NCBI GenBank assembly: GCA_946699065.1
Contig: CAMPDV010000253.1
Span: 1 to 64,000 of the forward strand
Origin: Loxodes magnus
Lineage: Eukaryota; Ciliophora; Karyorelictea; Loxodida; Loxodidae
Reading direction: 5' to 3'
DNA length: 64,000 nt
Notes under the pieces: generated by a model
The model's database searches: none
What the model saw: only the letters and a program-made list of their open reading frames with translations
What the model was told of the DNA's origin: nothing
Shown here: in pieces, positions 1-12,700 of the stretch
How the letters are laid out: each line of letters starts with the position of its first letter
Position numbering within the stretch: position 1 is the first letter of the stretch
Position numbers and translations under genes: made by a program

Positions 1-385
1 AATTCTAATTTTGTTTATCATTACTTACTCTAACTCAAAATGTTTTGCATTTTAGATTTTTTCTGATTAAACTACTAACTATTTTTTTCTTAAAGTTGCT
101 GGTATGATAAAAACTCAAAATTTGCGACTTAAACTAGGTATTTAAAAACTGATAATAAAATAAAAAGTATATTTCTGCTATATTTATATAAAGCTAATCA
201 GAGTTATGGTACTTTTTATAACTTTATTTTTATATTATGTTCTCATTGAAATTCTTTCTCTCTTATTATCCCTAATTTTATAATATAAAGTTTTAAAAAC
301 TAAAACTAGTTAATAAGATTAAAACTTAGGTAATAATGTACTACATCTTCATAATTCTAATAGAATAAGCATAAATCATTATTTT

Positions 386-1216
386 ATGCAAATACTACCT
401 ATAAAAATAAGGCAAATTGGAAAAATAAATTATACATTTAGAGAAATTTATTAGAGAAAGATAGTTTAATATAAAAGATTTGCAAAGCAAATTAGGCTTA
501 AGAAATATTTAATTGCTATAAAAGATATTTGCAATCTAAATTAATTTAATATATATTAGCCTAAACATCTAATAAATCTAATTTTTTAGTATAATAATCA
601 ACTTTCTTCAAGTTATTTTACTCAAGGATTAAGTAAAATTTTGCATAATGATGATATTTCATTCTTTATATATGAAATGCATATAATTGATATATATCAA
701 CTCTTTTTCTACTTAAAAATTTATAAATATAATGGCTTATTTGCCTCTTTAAAAAACTCAACCAAAAAAACTATTTTTTACTATAAATTTCCTAATCTCC
801 ATTTAGAGCATATATCTATTACCGAATCAATATATGAGTAAAGAAGTAATCATACCTAAATAAGCAATTAATATAAAATAATGTTAATACATAGTTTCCT
901 TATATATTAGTATTCTTTAATTAGATATATAAATTTTCATACTCTAGCATAAGATTTTTTGAGTCTTTTGGTCTTAATTTCTTCTTATTTAATCCTAATT
1001 ATTACATTTACAAGAGAATATAACTCCTCCAATTTTTAAAGGAATTAGAGATATATGTTAGTATAAATAAAAAAGGAATATAATCTTAAATAAATAATAA
1101 AATATACCAAAGAATAATTTAAAATACTAATATATATTTAAATAAATACATATAAATTAGTAAATTAAATTTAAATATAATAAGAATATTAAAAGATTTA
1201 ATTATATATTTTATGA
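386..1216 (+). CDS. candidate small hypothetical protein (reassigned code)
   Basis: If TAA and TAG are read as Gln, an ATG at 386 opens a frame of 276 codons with no TGA until 1214-1216, which would be the stop. The product is Lys/Ile/Tyr/Asn-rich, with a hydrophobic stretch around residues 175-200 that could be one membrane span. No family is recognised. It would be convergent with the giant beta-helix gene, whose stop is at 1345, leaving about 130 bases between the two 3' ends, which is a plausible arrangement. The weakness is that TGA is rare in this AT-rich DNA, so an open frame of this length is not significant on its own, and a neighbouring frame looks almost as protein-like. Confidence 0.3.
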
Positions 1217-1344
1217 AAATTTGAATATATTTTTATAGCAAGTCACTAATTTTTTTAAATAAGCAATGATATATTTATTTATTTACGTTATAAACATTTT
1301 TTTGTTTTAAGTATTAATTTAAGTTGTAAGTTAGTATATTAAAT

Positions 1345-4300
1345 TCAATATCTGTAATGACTCTTTCTTTCCTATTTCTTTTCCTCTTCTAAATAGAAAT
1401 TCTGAGTTGACTCATTTAGTTCATTTGATTCATTAAATATAAGTTCAGACATACTTGGTTCTAAATTTGTGTTTTACTAATTTTCTTAACTACTATTTAA
1501 AAACTCATTTGGCTTTTTTTTAAGTTAGACAGCTTCAGAAATCAGATTAGTTTGAGATTTATTTTTATGAAGAGTGAACTAATACTATTTTTGTTATTTA
1601 TTATGAAATTATTTATAATTCTCATATTTTTTTATAAAATTTGGTTAAAAATAACTAGGATCATTATCATTTGCTGCCTCATTTTCTAAGTCTTCTATTA
1701 TTATTTCTTTAACTTGCTGGTGACTAGCATTATATCGTTTAGATTTTAACTTTTAACATTTTACTTTAACAGTTTTTAAAGGTTTTTATTAGATTTAATT
1801 GTTACACTAATTGCTTCTAGATAAATTCTTAAAATCTCTATATTTTTTAACAAATTACTTAACTCTTTATTGTCAATACTTTAGATATGTTTATCTAAAG
1901 TTCAAAGCTATCTATTAATAAAGTTCTATCAAGCTACTGTCATGTAAAAGTAACCATTCCATTTCCTTTAGGCATTAAACAATCTAGTTTTATTTAAATA
2001 AACTACCTAACTTTTTACTGTGTTTGTTTTATTACTCTAAGTCATAATATTGAATCTAGTCATAGTTACTATTCTATTTTTTTCTGTTCATTAATAAAAA
2101 GTTTTAATTTTCTAGTTGCTCCTATCGTTTATTCTCTACAGTGTCTCATCTATTAACTATATCATTTAATTAAACTCTATTTTTTAGCCATGCTAAGTAA
2201 AAATATCATTTGAGTTATTCAAGCTAAATCTTTTAACCAAACTCTATTATAATCTAACGAAGCCAGTTTAAGATAAAGTAACCATTTATGGCAACTAAAA
2301 GCAAGAATATTATAACATCAATAATTGGATATTTCTAACCAGATTCAAAATATATTCCACAGTATAAAATAAATGTTGAAATAAGCAAATAATTTAGTTC
2401 TAGACTATTTAGTTCCTTTTTAGCAAAAGGTTTATACTTTATTTGAAGCATAATACATACTATCAAGACTAGAATTAAGCACCAAAACTAAAATATTATA
2501 GTAGAATTTTATAGGAAAATGAATATCAAGGAAATCAAAAATTTTTCATACATCTTAACGAACTCTCAGTAATAGAATTTTTCTTTATAGCCTATAGTTA
2601 AGAATCCATACATAGATTTAATTTAGACTGATTTAATAATCTTTCCATTTCTGTATAGATATAAGAATACAATGAAGGGAATTAGTACTCCGTATATTAA
2701 AAATCCTGGCAATGCAAAACAAATAATGAATTGAAGATGTTTTCCCTTCCAGCACTCAATGTCAGTATATGCATTCAAAACATAATAATCGTTAGATATT
2801 TCCTTACAGCTGAAAGCACTAAAAACAGTCAGTATTAGATTAGTGTTAACCTAAAAATATAAAACACTCATTGCAGTAACAAATACAGACTTACTAAACA
2901 ACTTTCTAGCGAGTAACGAATAGAGCAATAGAAGCACAACGCAAGAAATTAGTATTATTAAAGGTAACGCTAATGTATCTATTACTTTATAATAATATCT
3001 TCTATCCCCTTCATAGTAGACGCAATCAAATCTATAAATAGTAGAAGTAGTAGCTATAATTTATCCATTAACTTAAAACAATTCTTTTATTGCATCTGGT
3101 CAGTTGAATTTAAAGTTTTAAATTAATACTGAAAATTGCATATAGTTGGTAAGTAGTTTGAAATAGACTCCTATATTTGATTCTTTCTATTTAGCTGATT
3201 TTAGTGTATAACTAACTAGATATATAGTATACACTATTAATATAGCAAATATGAAAGCAGCTATTATTAAACTCTATTTTTTACTTAAGCATTTTTAGCA
3301 TTTATTATTCCCATCTTTTGTTCAGTCTTACTCACAAACATCACATAAGATTCCTTTATATCCTTTTGCACAGTTTCCTGATCATTAAATATCTTGATAA
3401 TACTCATATCTTTATGTTTATTCTGTGACTTTTAAGTATTTTTCTACTTAAATTTAACTTAATTAAGTTCCCAAGCAAGAAATTTTATTAGGGCATTAGA
3501 GAATACTTTCTGAAGTGAAGTTTTCTCTTCAGTATCCTTGAATAGGTAATACTAGATCACTTCCATAACACTTTGCTCCCTTCATACATTCTTTACACGA
3601 TTTATCACTTTAACCTAAGGAATATTATCCCTATAAACAATTTTAACATCATATTCCATCAACTAAGATCTAACCACGTAAGCATCCTGAGATGTTCATA
3701 TTAATTTAAATTATATTTTAGGAACTTTAACTCACAAGCATATTTCCATCTTCAATAGCATCAGTTTGCAGATTTAATTTGATTGAGCTTCCTGGTTTAA
3801 CTTTAATTATAATGCCTTTAATATAAAAAATTCCAGATTCTGCTTATATTCTAGTTTTGCCAGCAAGTTCTGCATTATCATTATTCTTTTCAGCAGGATA
3901 GACAGAGACAACTGAACTATTATCAGTTTTTACTACTTATCCAAAATTATCTGTAATTAATATAGTTTATTCAGGGATTTCGAAACCTGGTAATTAATTT
4001 TTTAATTCTCTTTCTCTTTGCGAATCATTCCCGATACAATAGCCCAAAATATCCGAGACCGAACTACTTGCTAGCTAAAAAGCAAAGCTGGCAAAATTAT
4101 TACCATAGTAAGCAGAATTATTATAATATAAGGAGCATGATTAAATATCCTATAAATCAGGAATAAAAGTAGGAATAGCTCCTTGTAAAGAAATAGCACC
4201 TCCTTCTCCATATTAATTAGTTATTTTATTACTTATGAACTAATTGCATTCAAGAGTGTAATTACAACTTCATTACTTTTCGCAAATCAGCCTTAAAGCT

Positions 4301-7300
4301 CCTCCTTTAGAATGTAACTCTTCTCCTTGAACTTAATTTTTTAAAAATAAGTTGTTTTAGAATGTAATATTAGCATTTTAAGCATATCCTACACCTCCAT
4401 GCTGGGATGCACTGCATTTTTCGAACTAATTGTTATAAAAAAAATAGTTTTTCTATGTTTTATCATTAATGATAACAAAGCAAGATCCAATTTTTGCTTT
4501 TTATATTGAGCATCTGCAATTCTACATGTTCAGCTAGGAATTTAAAGAATAAATTGCACTTCCATAATTTTTGTCACTTTCACCATGAATGAATTAAGTG
4601 TTACTCAAATTAATCTAGCCATTATCATTAAATATAGCTGTATTTATATAACCACTAAGAAGACAATTTTACATAATCATTCAAGATTGCTCTTTCATGA
4701 AAATAATAGTTCCATAATCAGTAGAACTAACGTTATAAAATTAGATATTTTACAAGGTTAAGTTAGATTAAAAAGCTTGTATAAGTCCTTAATTAGAGTT
4801 CATATCTGAAAATTAAGATTCAGTTAAAGTTAAATTTGATTTAGTTAAATGAAATGCGCTTCCTATATCTCCGCTGGCATTATAAAATTAAGAGTTACTT
4901 ATTGTTATTTAAGCATAAAAATCGCTCATAATAAACGTTCCTGTTTGTGCTTTTTGACTTTTAAAAGTTGATTTGTCAATGTAAACTATTGAATCTCATA
5001 TCATGAATCCTGAAGTTTATTCCTAAACTTGATTTTAATAGAACTAAACGTCCTAGAGTTTTAGTTAGCTTTTATAAATGAAAATAATAGAGTTTTACCC
5101 TTAGTTATTACTAAGGGTAGTGTTTCTAATCTAGGAAAAATGTTCACTTTATGACGTTCATAAACCAATAATACTCATTGAGAAAGCTGTATTATTGTAT
5201 ATTATAGATTAGTCTAAATTAAAGGATGAACTCTATATATTTAAGAAAGCACTTTCCTTAGCTAAGTTATTAATAAACTATGAGTTTTAAGCAATTAAAT
5301 TACTTCCTAACTATAGATACCCTACTCCTCCACTATTTACTGCTTAATTAAGAGTGCAAAATACATAATTTAAATATAAATAAGTCTACTGGATATAGAA
5401 AACTGCTCCATATTTTGCTATATTATTACTAACTTTTGACTTATATATTTAAATACTAGAATTGTAAGCATCTAGCAACCCTCCAGCGTTAACTCTGTTT
5501 GCATAACATTATATTGTTTAAAATTATGCTTAAACTGACGATAGAGAAAGTAAAGTTCCTTATTTAGCTGAATTATTATAAAAGGTGCTATTAATGATTA
5601 AGAAGAAATCCTAGTTTGCTTCAATTAAACTTCCAATATTATTTTAGAAAATACAATCGATTATTGAATAGGTAGATTATTCAGAATATAATGCTACTCC
5701 TTTTGATCCTATGTTCTTTTCGAACATTGTTTGATAAATAAAAGAATTTGAGTACTTTTAAAAAACAGTAAATCCCTTTCCAATAAGGTTTTAGATAATA
5801 GTGCAATTTAGTAAAGAGAAGTTAAAGTTAAAGACTTCTACTAAAGCTCCATTACTTATAATGTTTTATTTAATAATAGTTTTTATTATTTCTACTTTAG
5901 TATTTTTAGTCTCTATGATTCCATAATTTGCTACATTTTTGTGAAAGTCATTTCCTTTAATAATTAACGAGTTCGCTGTTAGAGAATATATGACAGAAAA
6001 AGCTTTATTTTTCAAAAACTAGCAATCTTGTAAATATATTAATCTAGAATTGCTTGTTTCTACAGAACTTCCACTTAAAGAAGTATTATTTTAGAAGCTT
6101 ACATCTATAAAATCTCCATCTGATTGAATTAAAAGCATAATTGAACCTTAAAATGCCAGGTTATTATCTACTTAAGCTTATGTTATATTTAGATAAGATT
6201 ATAGTAAATACATTACCGCTGCATTAGTAGCATTATTGCTAATTAGTTGAATTGAAGCTATCGAAATGTTAGTATTTTAAGCGAATATAAATCCTCCATA
6301 AGCTCAAGCTAAGTTTTCAATAATGAGGCTATTTTGAATCTAAGCACTTGATTAGTCTAAATATAAGTAAGCTCCATAATAAGCTTTATTTATCTTAGCT
6401 GTTAGATTTTTTACAACAAATTAACTTTTCTCTGAGTAGATAGCTCCTCCCTAAATTTTAGCCAAGTTATAAAAACTTTGAATATTTTAAATTTAAAATG
6501 TAGATTTATAACTGTAAATAAAAGCTCCTTTAACTGCTGAGTTGTTATGAGCTCATACATTTATAATTTCAGCTTATAGTAAATTAAAAAAAATAATTCC
6601 ATTTTAGGATGCAATGTTTTGTTACAAATCAATGTCTTGCAATGATAACTATATTTATGAAAAATATCCCACACTTCCTTAATCTGCTTAATTGTACTCA
6701 AAATCACAATTATTTATTTCAAAAATCTTAGAATCTCTAGTTTAAATGAAAAACACTCCTCCTTTTAGAAAAGCTTCATTTTCAGAAAAATGACTATCTT
6801 CTAATCGAGTAAAATTAGATTACTATAAACATGCGAAACCTCCATTATCTGATTTAGCTTTATTTTTTGAAGCTTCTAAATTTTGAATTTATTCTATTTA
6901 TGAATATAATAAGTGCAAAGCTCCGCCATTATATAATTCAGCTATATTTTCAAAAAATTTGCAATTTTAGAATATTTTAATGCTAGTATGCAAAGTATTT
7001 AAAACTCCACCGTACTTTAAAGCATAATTTTTAATAAAAATGCTATTTTCAATTAGATAGACTTATGATATTTCTATATGAACACTTCCACCTGAATCAA
7101 GAGCTATGTTTTAATCAAATAAATTTGAAAACATTGTTTCAATTTTACTTTCTATAATAAAGAAAACTCCTCCTTTCATTTCTGCCTTGTTTGATATAAA
7201 TTAATTATCATCAATCGCTGATATAGTTGATTTTTACAAAAAGCAAAACCCTCCATTTTATGCTAAATTATTAATAGCAGTTATATTTCTAATCTATTCC

Positions 7301-9240
7301 AAATTCGATTCTTTTAAAAATATACCTCCACCTGACTAATCTTATGCTTTATTATCCATAAAAATGTTGTTAGTGATTGAAATAACGTTAAGATTGTCTG
7401 CATATATAGCTCCCCCACTAGAAGCATAATTCTGACTAAATAAATTATTTTCTATTTAATCTGTATAAACCAATTAAAAATAAATACTTCCTCCTTAGTT
7501 AGAAACTCAATTTTAATAGAAAATATTATTAGAAATAACCTTTATCTCGCTAAATTAAAAGAGTAAACTCCCTCCAAACTTGAATGCATAATTATTTTGA
7601 AATAAACAGTTAAGCATTTAGAAGATGTTACTTCCTACAATAATTAGAGCTCCTCCACTTTCAGTAACTCAGTTTTCTATAAATGAGGTATTTATAATCT
7701 AATAAATGTAACCTGTTTAAAAGTAAATAGTACCATATAAAGCCTTATTCTAATAGAAATAACTATTCTCCATAGAAATTATTTAGCTTTCAATAAAAAG
7801 GCAAGCGCTTCCCTAAATATTAGCAAAGTTTTAAAGGAATTAGATATTCTACATATAGTCTATTGTTAAGTTATAGGAATATAAGAATCCTCCACAATAT
7901 GCCTCATTTTTATCTATTAATATATTTTAAAATTAATTTATTCTTGCATTCAAAGCATACAAAGCTCCTCCATTTTATGCCTTATTGCTGATAAAGGAGC
8001 AGTCTTGAATTTATCAAATATTGCTTTATTAAATATAAATAGATCCTCCCATAGAACTTACTCAATTTTTAATGAATGAGCTATTTTATATAGTTTGTAC
8101 GGTAGAATCTCATAAATATATAATTCCCCCATCGATAAAAGCGTAATTTTACTAAAATAAGGAGTTTTATATTTAAATAACTTCACTCTTAAAAATAAAC
8201 AAAACGCCTCCATTATAGGCTAAATTGTCAGAAAAAAGGCATTCATCTATACTTAACTTTGAATAATTAGAATAAATAATTCCATCTCTTTAGTAATTAA
8301 GATTTCAAATAAACTAACTTTTAATTAGCTCTAAAGATGACATATTTAAAAATAATAAAGTAAAATCATTAACTCAATTTTACTAAAATAAAGTTTTATA
8401 TACTTGCAAATTGGAACTATATAAGCCAAATTAGTTGTATGCTAAATTTCCTTTAAATAAGGAATTATTCACTACAATATTACTTTAAATACTATAGATA
8501 AATCCTTCTTTATTTCACTCAAAGTTGAAATAATTTATTTTAATATTTGAATCAGTAGAGGTTAAGAAGGCTCCTTTTTCAAAAACTTCACATTAGGTTA
8601 TATTCACATTATTTAAAGCTAAATTAGAGTTTTGAATTGAGATATATTCTTATAACTTAAATCTAAGTGATGTTATAATTAAGTTTGTCAGCGTTAAACT
8701 TGAGCTAATAGCAATTATAAATTTATTGTTTCTATAAGATAAGCAATTTGTAAACAAGCAAAATCAATAATCACCCTCAATTATAACGTTCTATAGTTCC
8801 ATAATGTCACTTTATAGACTAAAAAATTTAAAAGGGTCTGCAACAAAAATTGTAGAAACTGAACTACTTAAGCACATTATTTCAACACCTGGATTATTTT
8901 AGCAGTCAAATGATTCTATCTTAAAAGTTTTAGAACCATTTCAGGGTTAGTTTTGTCTTATAATTTCGCATTCTTCTTCTGGAGAGGAATTCTGGGAACA
9001 TTTAAGATAATGATAATGAGGAGAAATTATAACTTTGAAATGATAAGATAATAGCAGATTTTGAAATGCATCAACTAAATTAACATATGGATAATAAATA
9101 CTGCCATTCTCAACATAATCTCCTAATAAATCTTTTATATAAGGTGATGTAACATATCTAACATCTTCATCAGTTTTGGAAAGAAAAAAAAGAAGGAATA
9201 ATATATTTGCGAGAAGAGAGTTCGGAAGAGTCATTCTCAT
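1345..9240 (-). CDS. giant beta-helix repeat multi-pass membrane protein, copy 1
   Basis: From ATG at 9240 to TGA at 1345-1347 is exactly 2,632 codons in one frame when TAA/TAG are Gln and internal TGA is Trp; no intron is needed. The start is followed by a hydrophobic signal-peptide-like stretch (residues 4-20). Most of the ectodomain (about residues 100-1850) is a run of coils of roughly 24 residues, each with an Asn-x-Ala/Val turn then a Gly-Gly-Ala/Ser/Gly-Ile-Tyr-like signature, as in polymorphic outer-membrane-protein or pectate-lyase-like right-handed beta-helices. Near residue 1950 is a Cys-rich module (GYKGILCDVC, then CQKC), then about 7-8 hydrophobic helices (about 1985-2330) with a YYWEF motif near residue 2227, whose Trp is TGA. 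A charged cytoplasmic tail of about 300 residues ends in a Glu/Lys-rich stretch. This layout is known among ciliate surface membrane proteins; ligand and function are unknown. Its paralogue lies at 52704-60662. Confidence 0.88.
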
Positions 9241-9292
9241 TTTAATTATAATAAATAAATAAATAAAGCTTAAATATATAGAGATTCATTAC

Positions 9293-9763
9293 TTAACGTA
9301 TTTTTACTAAAATTAACTGATAAAAACTTGTTTTATTTATTTTTAGGAATCTCTTGGAATTTTTTTGGATTTTGACTGGTTGTTTTAATTTATTTAAGTT
9401 AGCTCTCTTTAATTATACTTACATAACGAAGGTAATTTAATATTTATAGGAATGAAATTTGTGAGGTAAGTAATTAGTACTTCGCTTATAAGCTTGTAAA
9501 ATATTATTGTTAAAGGCATAATCATCTAGTAATTCTTTAGAAGGTAATCTTTTTTCCTAAATATAAAAAATGTAAAGCCTTACTTTTTTTGTTATAAGCT
9601 TGAAAATTATTTTTTGCAATTGTTTTGGAAATTTTTTCTTAGCTCTTTTATCTTTAAAAAATTCCTTTCCTACGAAAAATGCTAAATAATAAATACCTTG
9701 ATCCCAATTAAAGCATTTTTATTTACTAAATTCTTTTAACTGAAATTATAAAGCTCATTTCAT
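9293..9763 (-). CDS. small basic protein upstream of beta-helix gene, copy 1
   Basis: A minus-strand frame starting at an in-frame ATG (9763) gives about 156 residues, very rich in Lys, Phe, Ile and Gln. It contains the block FFVGKEFFKDKRAKKKF followed by a Lys-Leu-rich helix-like stretch. The same type of protein is encoded in the matching position upstream of the second giant gene (60725-61276), where FIKGKKLIKKGR aligns with this block and LIPH with LPH further on. The shared position and alignable frame are the main evidence that it is a real gene. The aligned end (Lys-Ile-Arg then stop) is TGA in copy 2 but TAA here. If TAA is Gln here, the frame would run on into the start of the beta-helix gene. 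No known family is recognised, and the frame is open further 5' without a better start. Confidence 0.5.
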
Positions 9764-12700
9764 TTTCTCTGCTCTTTTATATGAGATTTGTTAATTTTTT
9801 CATTTTATCCTTTTATTAAAAAAATAAAATTCTAAGCGACTTTAGATTTATAACTAGAAACATAAAAATGATGAAGAAATTCTTAAAAATCCTAAATGCG
9901 ACTAAAGAAAAAAATTTTTAATTTAGTTCCTAAAATTTATTTTCTCTTTTTTATAATCTTGATTGAACTTATAATAAATGTAGCCAATATTTATTTCAGA
10001 ACTTTTAAAAATTTAATAGCCATTAAACTTAATTCATAGAGAGCCTTCGTTAATTAGCAAAAATATCAATGCATCAATTTTAATTTAAATGAGTATTGTT
10101 ATTAAAAATGATTATTTCTAACTAATAGTAGCTTAATTTTAAACTTGCATGAATTACTAAATTAGATGAATTATTAATTTAATTTTGTCTAGAGAAATAT
10201 GATTACGATTTTCTTTAGCCTGTCTAAATAAAATAAATCTAAATTAGACAATTATGATTGCTATGTTTTTTAGTTAATTTGCTTTAGTTATTTCCTTTAA
10301 CCAGAGAGAATATTTTAAATCTTTAGTGCTTTCATTAAATTTTAGAAAGTGAATAAATACTTAAAATTATTGCAATTTTATAACTTAAAACTTTATGCTT
10401 TTCCTTATAACTTTTAATTAATAATTTATACATGCTTAAGCTTTTTAAAGTTACTTAATGATCAAACTGAAAAAATGAGGAAAGCATTATTATAGAAATA
10501 TACAAGGAAATTGATTTCGGTATTAATAATTAAAGCTTATACTTTAATATTTTCCTTTTAAAAAAATTGTTAGCCTTTTTTATTTTAATGTGAGTCAGTT
10601 AAAAAGGAAAAGCCAAGAGTGGATAAAAATAATTGAACTGTGATGCAAATTTAAATCTAATAAGTTTTTGATTTTATCTATTGTTAGCAAGCAGTTTTTT
10701 CTTTAAAGATAGATTATAAATCAAAGCTCTAAAAAGAAAATAATCAGAATAGAGTTTTTATAAACAGGAAAATGCTTAATTTTTAGCAAGTTAACCTTTT
10801 AATTTAATTTTTAATATACATTTCCTGAACTTCTTAACTAGAAAATTCTGAAAAATTTACAGTTGTGATTTGCCAAAGACATTTAAATATGTTTTTATCT
10901 TCTATAATTTTAGTATAAAAATAAAATATAGCTAAAGTTTAGATCTTTTAAATTTTCTCATTAAATTAATTGAAAAGCAAGTATACTTAAACAAGCATTG
11001 ATTACCAACAACTAGCAATCTAAATAAGACTTTTTCTCTAGAAGCAATAAATATTAAATAGAAATAAATTTATTTTAACCTAAGTCAACAACTCTCCTTT
11101 TGAAAAATTTTATTATTAAATCAATATATTAATACACTTCTGGAAATTAGTTGACATTTGGTAATTTTTAAAAGCTAATTATACCATGCAATCTCTATCA
11201 TTTAAATTAATTAAATGAAATATATATCTATTAAATTTTGTAAAACAAATAACTACTAGCAATCTTAAGACCTTTAAGATGCTATTAGATGAACTTAAAT
11301 TAGTAAATCTCATAGCATAATAAAAAATTATTAGTATACTTCTATATTTTACAAAAAGATTGGTATTTTATAATAATTTCGCTAAGAAATATTAACTATT
11401 TTCTTAAAATTCTAAATTGAGAAAGCTTAATTTTAAAATGATTCATTATATATTTATTTCCTTATAATTAAGAAAGAAGATCAAGTTTTAAATTAATAAA
11501 TCTTTAGATTTTATATTTTATCGAAATTTATTAATAAACATTGATTCTAAATTTTAACTTTATATAAAGGCTAAGCATTTTAGTTTAAATAGCAATTATA
11601 AAAGAATCTATTTTTGTTTTATCTCATTTCTTCAAATTTAATATCAAGTTATTAAAATTTATTAATATGACTTAGCATAGATGAAATATTTAAGAAAGAG
11701 ATCATATTGATATTCTACCTAAGATCTTTAAATTAGCAATATTGAAAAATCATCTATAGAAATAAAAAATATTATGATTATTAATATTTTATAGTTATCA
11801 AAGTTTTAGAATAGATAAAAAAGAATAATATCAAAATAAAATCTCTTCATTTTTATATTTAAGATTTGATTAAATACTCTTCTTAAAAAAATAAAAACTA
11901 GAATAATTAGAATCGATTCAGCATCTAAATCAAGATATGATAGAAGATTAGTTTCTTTCTTTAATTTTCTAATATTTTTAATTATTCTTCTTATGTTTAT
12001 TTTCTTTAATACAATTTATACATTTTGGTAGCTATTATTCTAAATTTAGTTTGAGCTCAAATTTAGATTAATTAATCTTTAATTATTAATTTAATAATCT
12101 AAGCTGGTAAACGAAATATTTTCTATTAAAGTAAGTTATTATTATATCGTTTATCTCTTAGAGAATTCATAATTAGAATAAATTCTCTTTTGAGGTTGTA
12201 ATAAATCTACTATATACAATAATAAACGGATGGAATAGTACGCATATAGAATACTTTAAAATAAATACTTATTTGAATTAATTTATAAAAATCTATATCA
12301 AATCTTAAAAAAGCCTTAGCTAAGGCTTCATTTAGTTTAGTTAGTAAATGCAATTATTTTAGAATGAGTTCTTATAATCTACTACAAATGGGGTATTATA
12401 TCTTAAATTTTACCTACCATTGATCTTTAAGCGATAATACTTATATTTGCATTATGCATTCTCAAATTTCTTAATTTAGTTCATTGAAAGCGAGTTTGAT
12501 GATAGATAATAAAGTATTCTCTTAAAAGGTTAAATTAAATGTAAATTTTTATCTATATCAGATGATTATTTTTTGGAACTAAAGTTATTAGCTTAAATAT
12601 TATGCAATTGATTTAAATGAAATAAATTTACAATGAATAAAATTAATAAAAGAAATAAATGAGGGATGAACGATTGAAAAAGTAAGATTCTAATTTAATT

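Noticed and set aside
8947-9240. 97-residue minus-strand ORF as a stand-alone gene
   Set aside because: It is the first exon-like stretch of the giant gene; it appears to end only because TAA is read as stop in the standard code.
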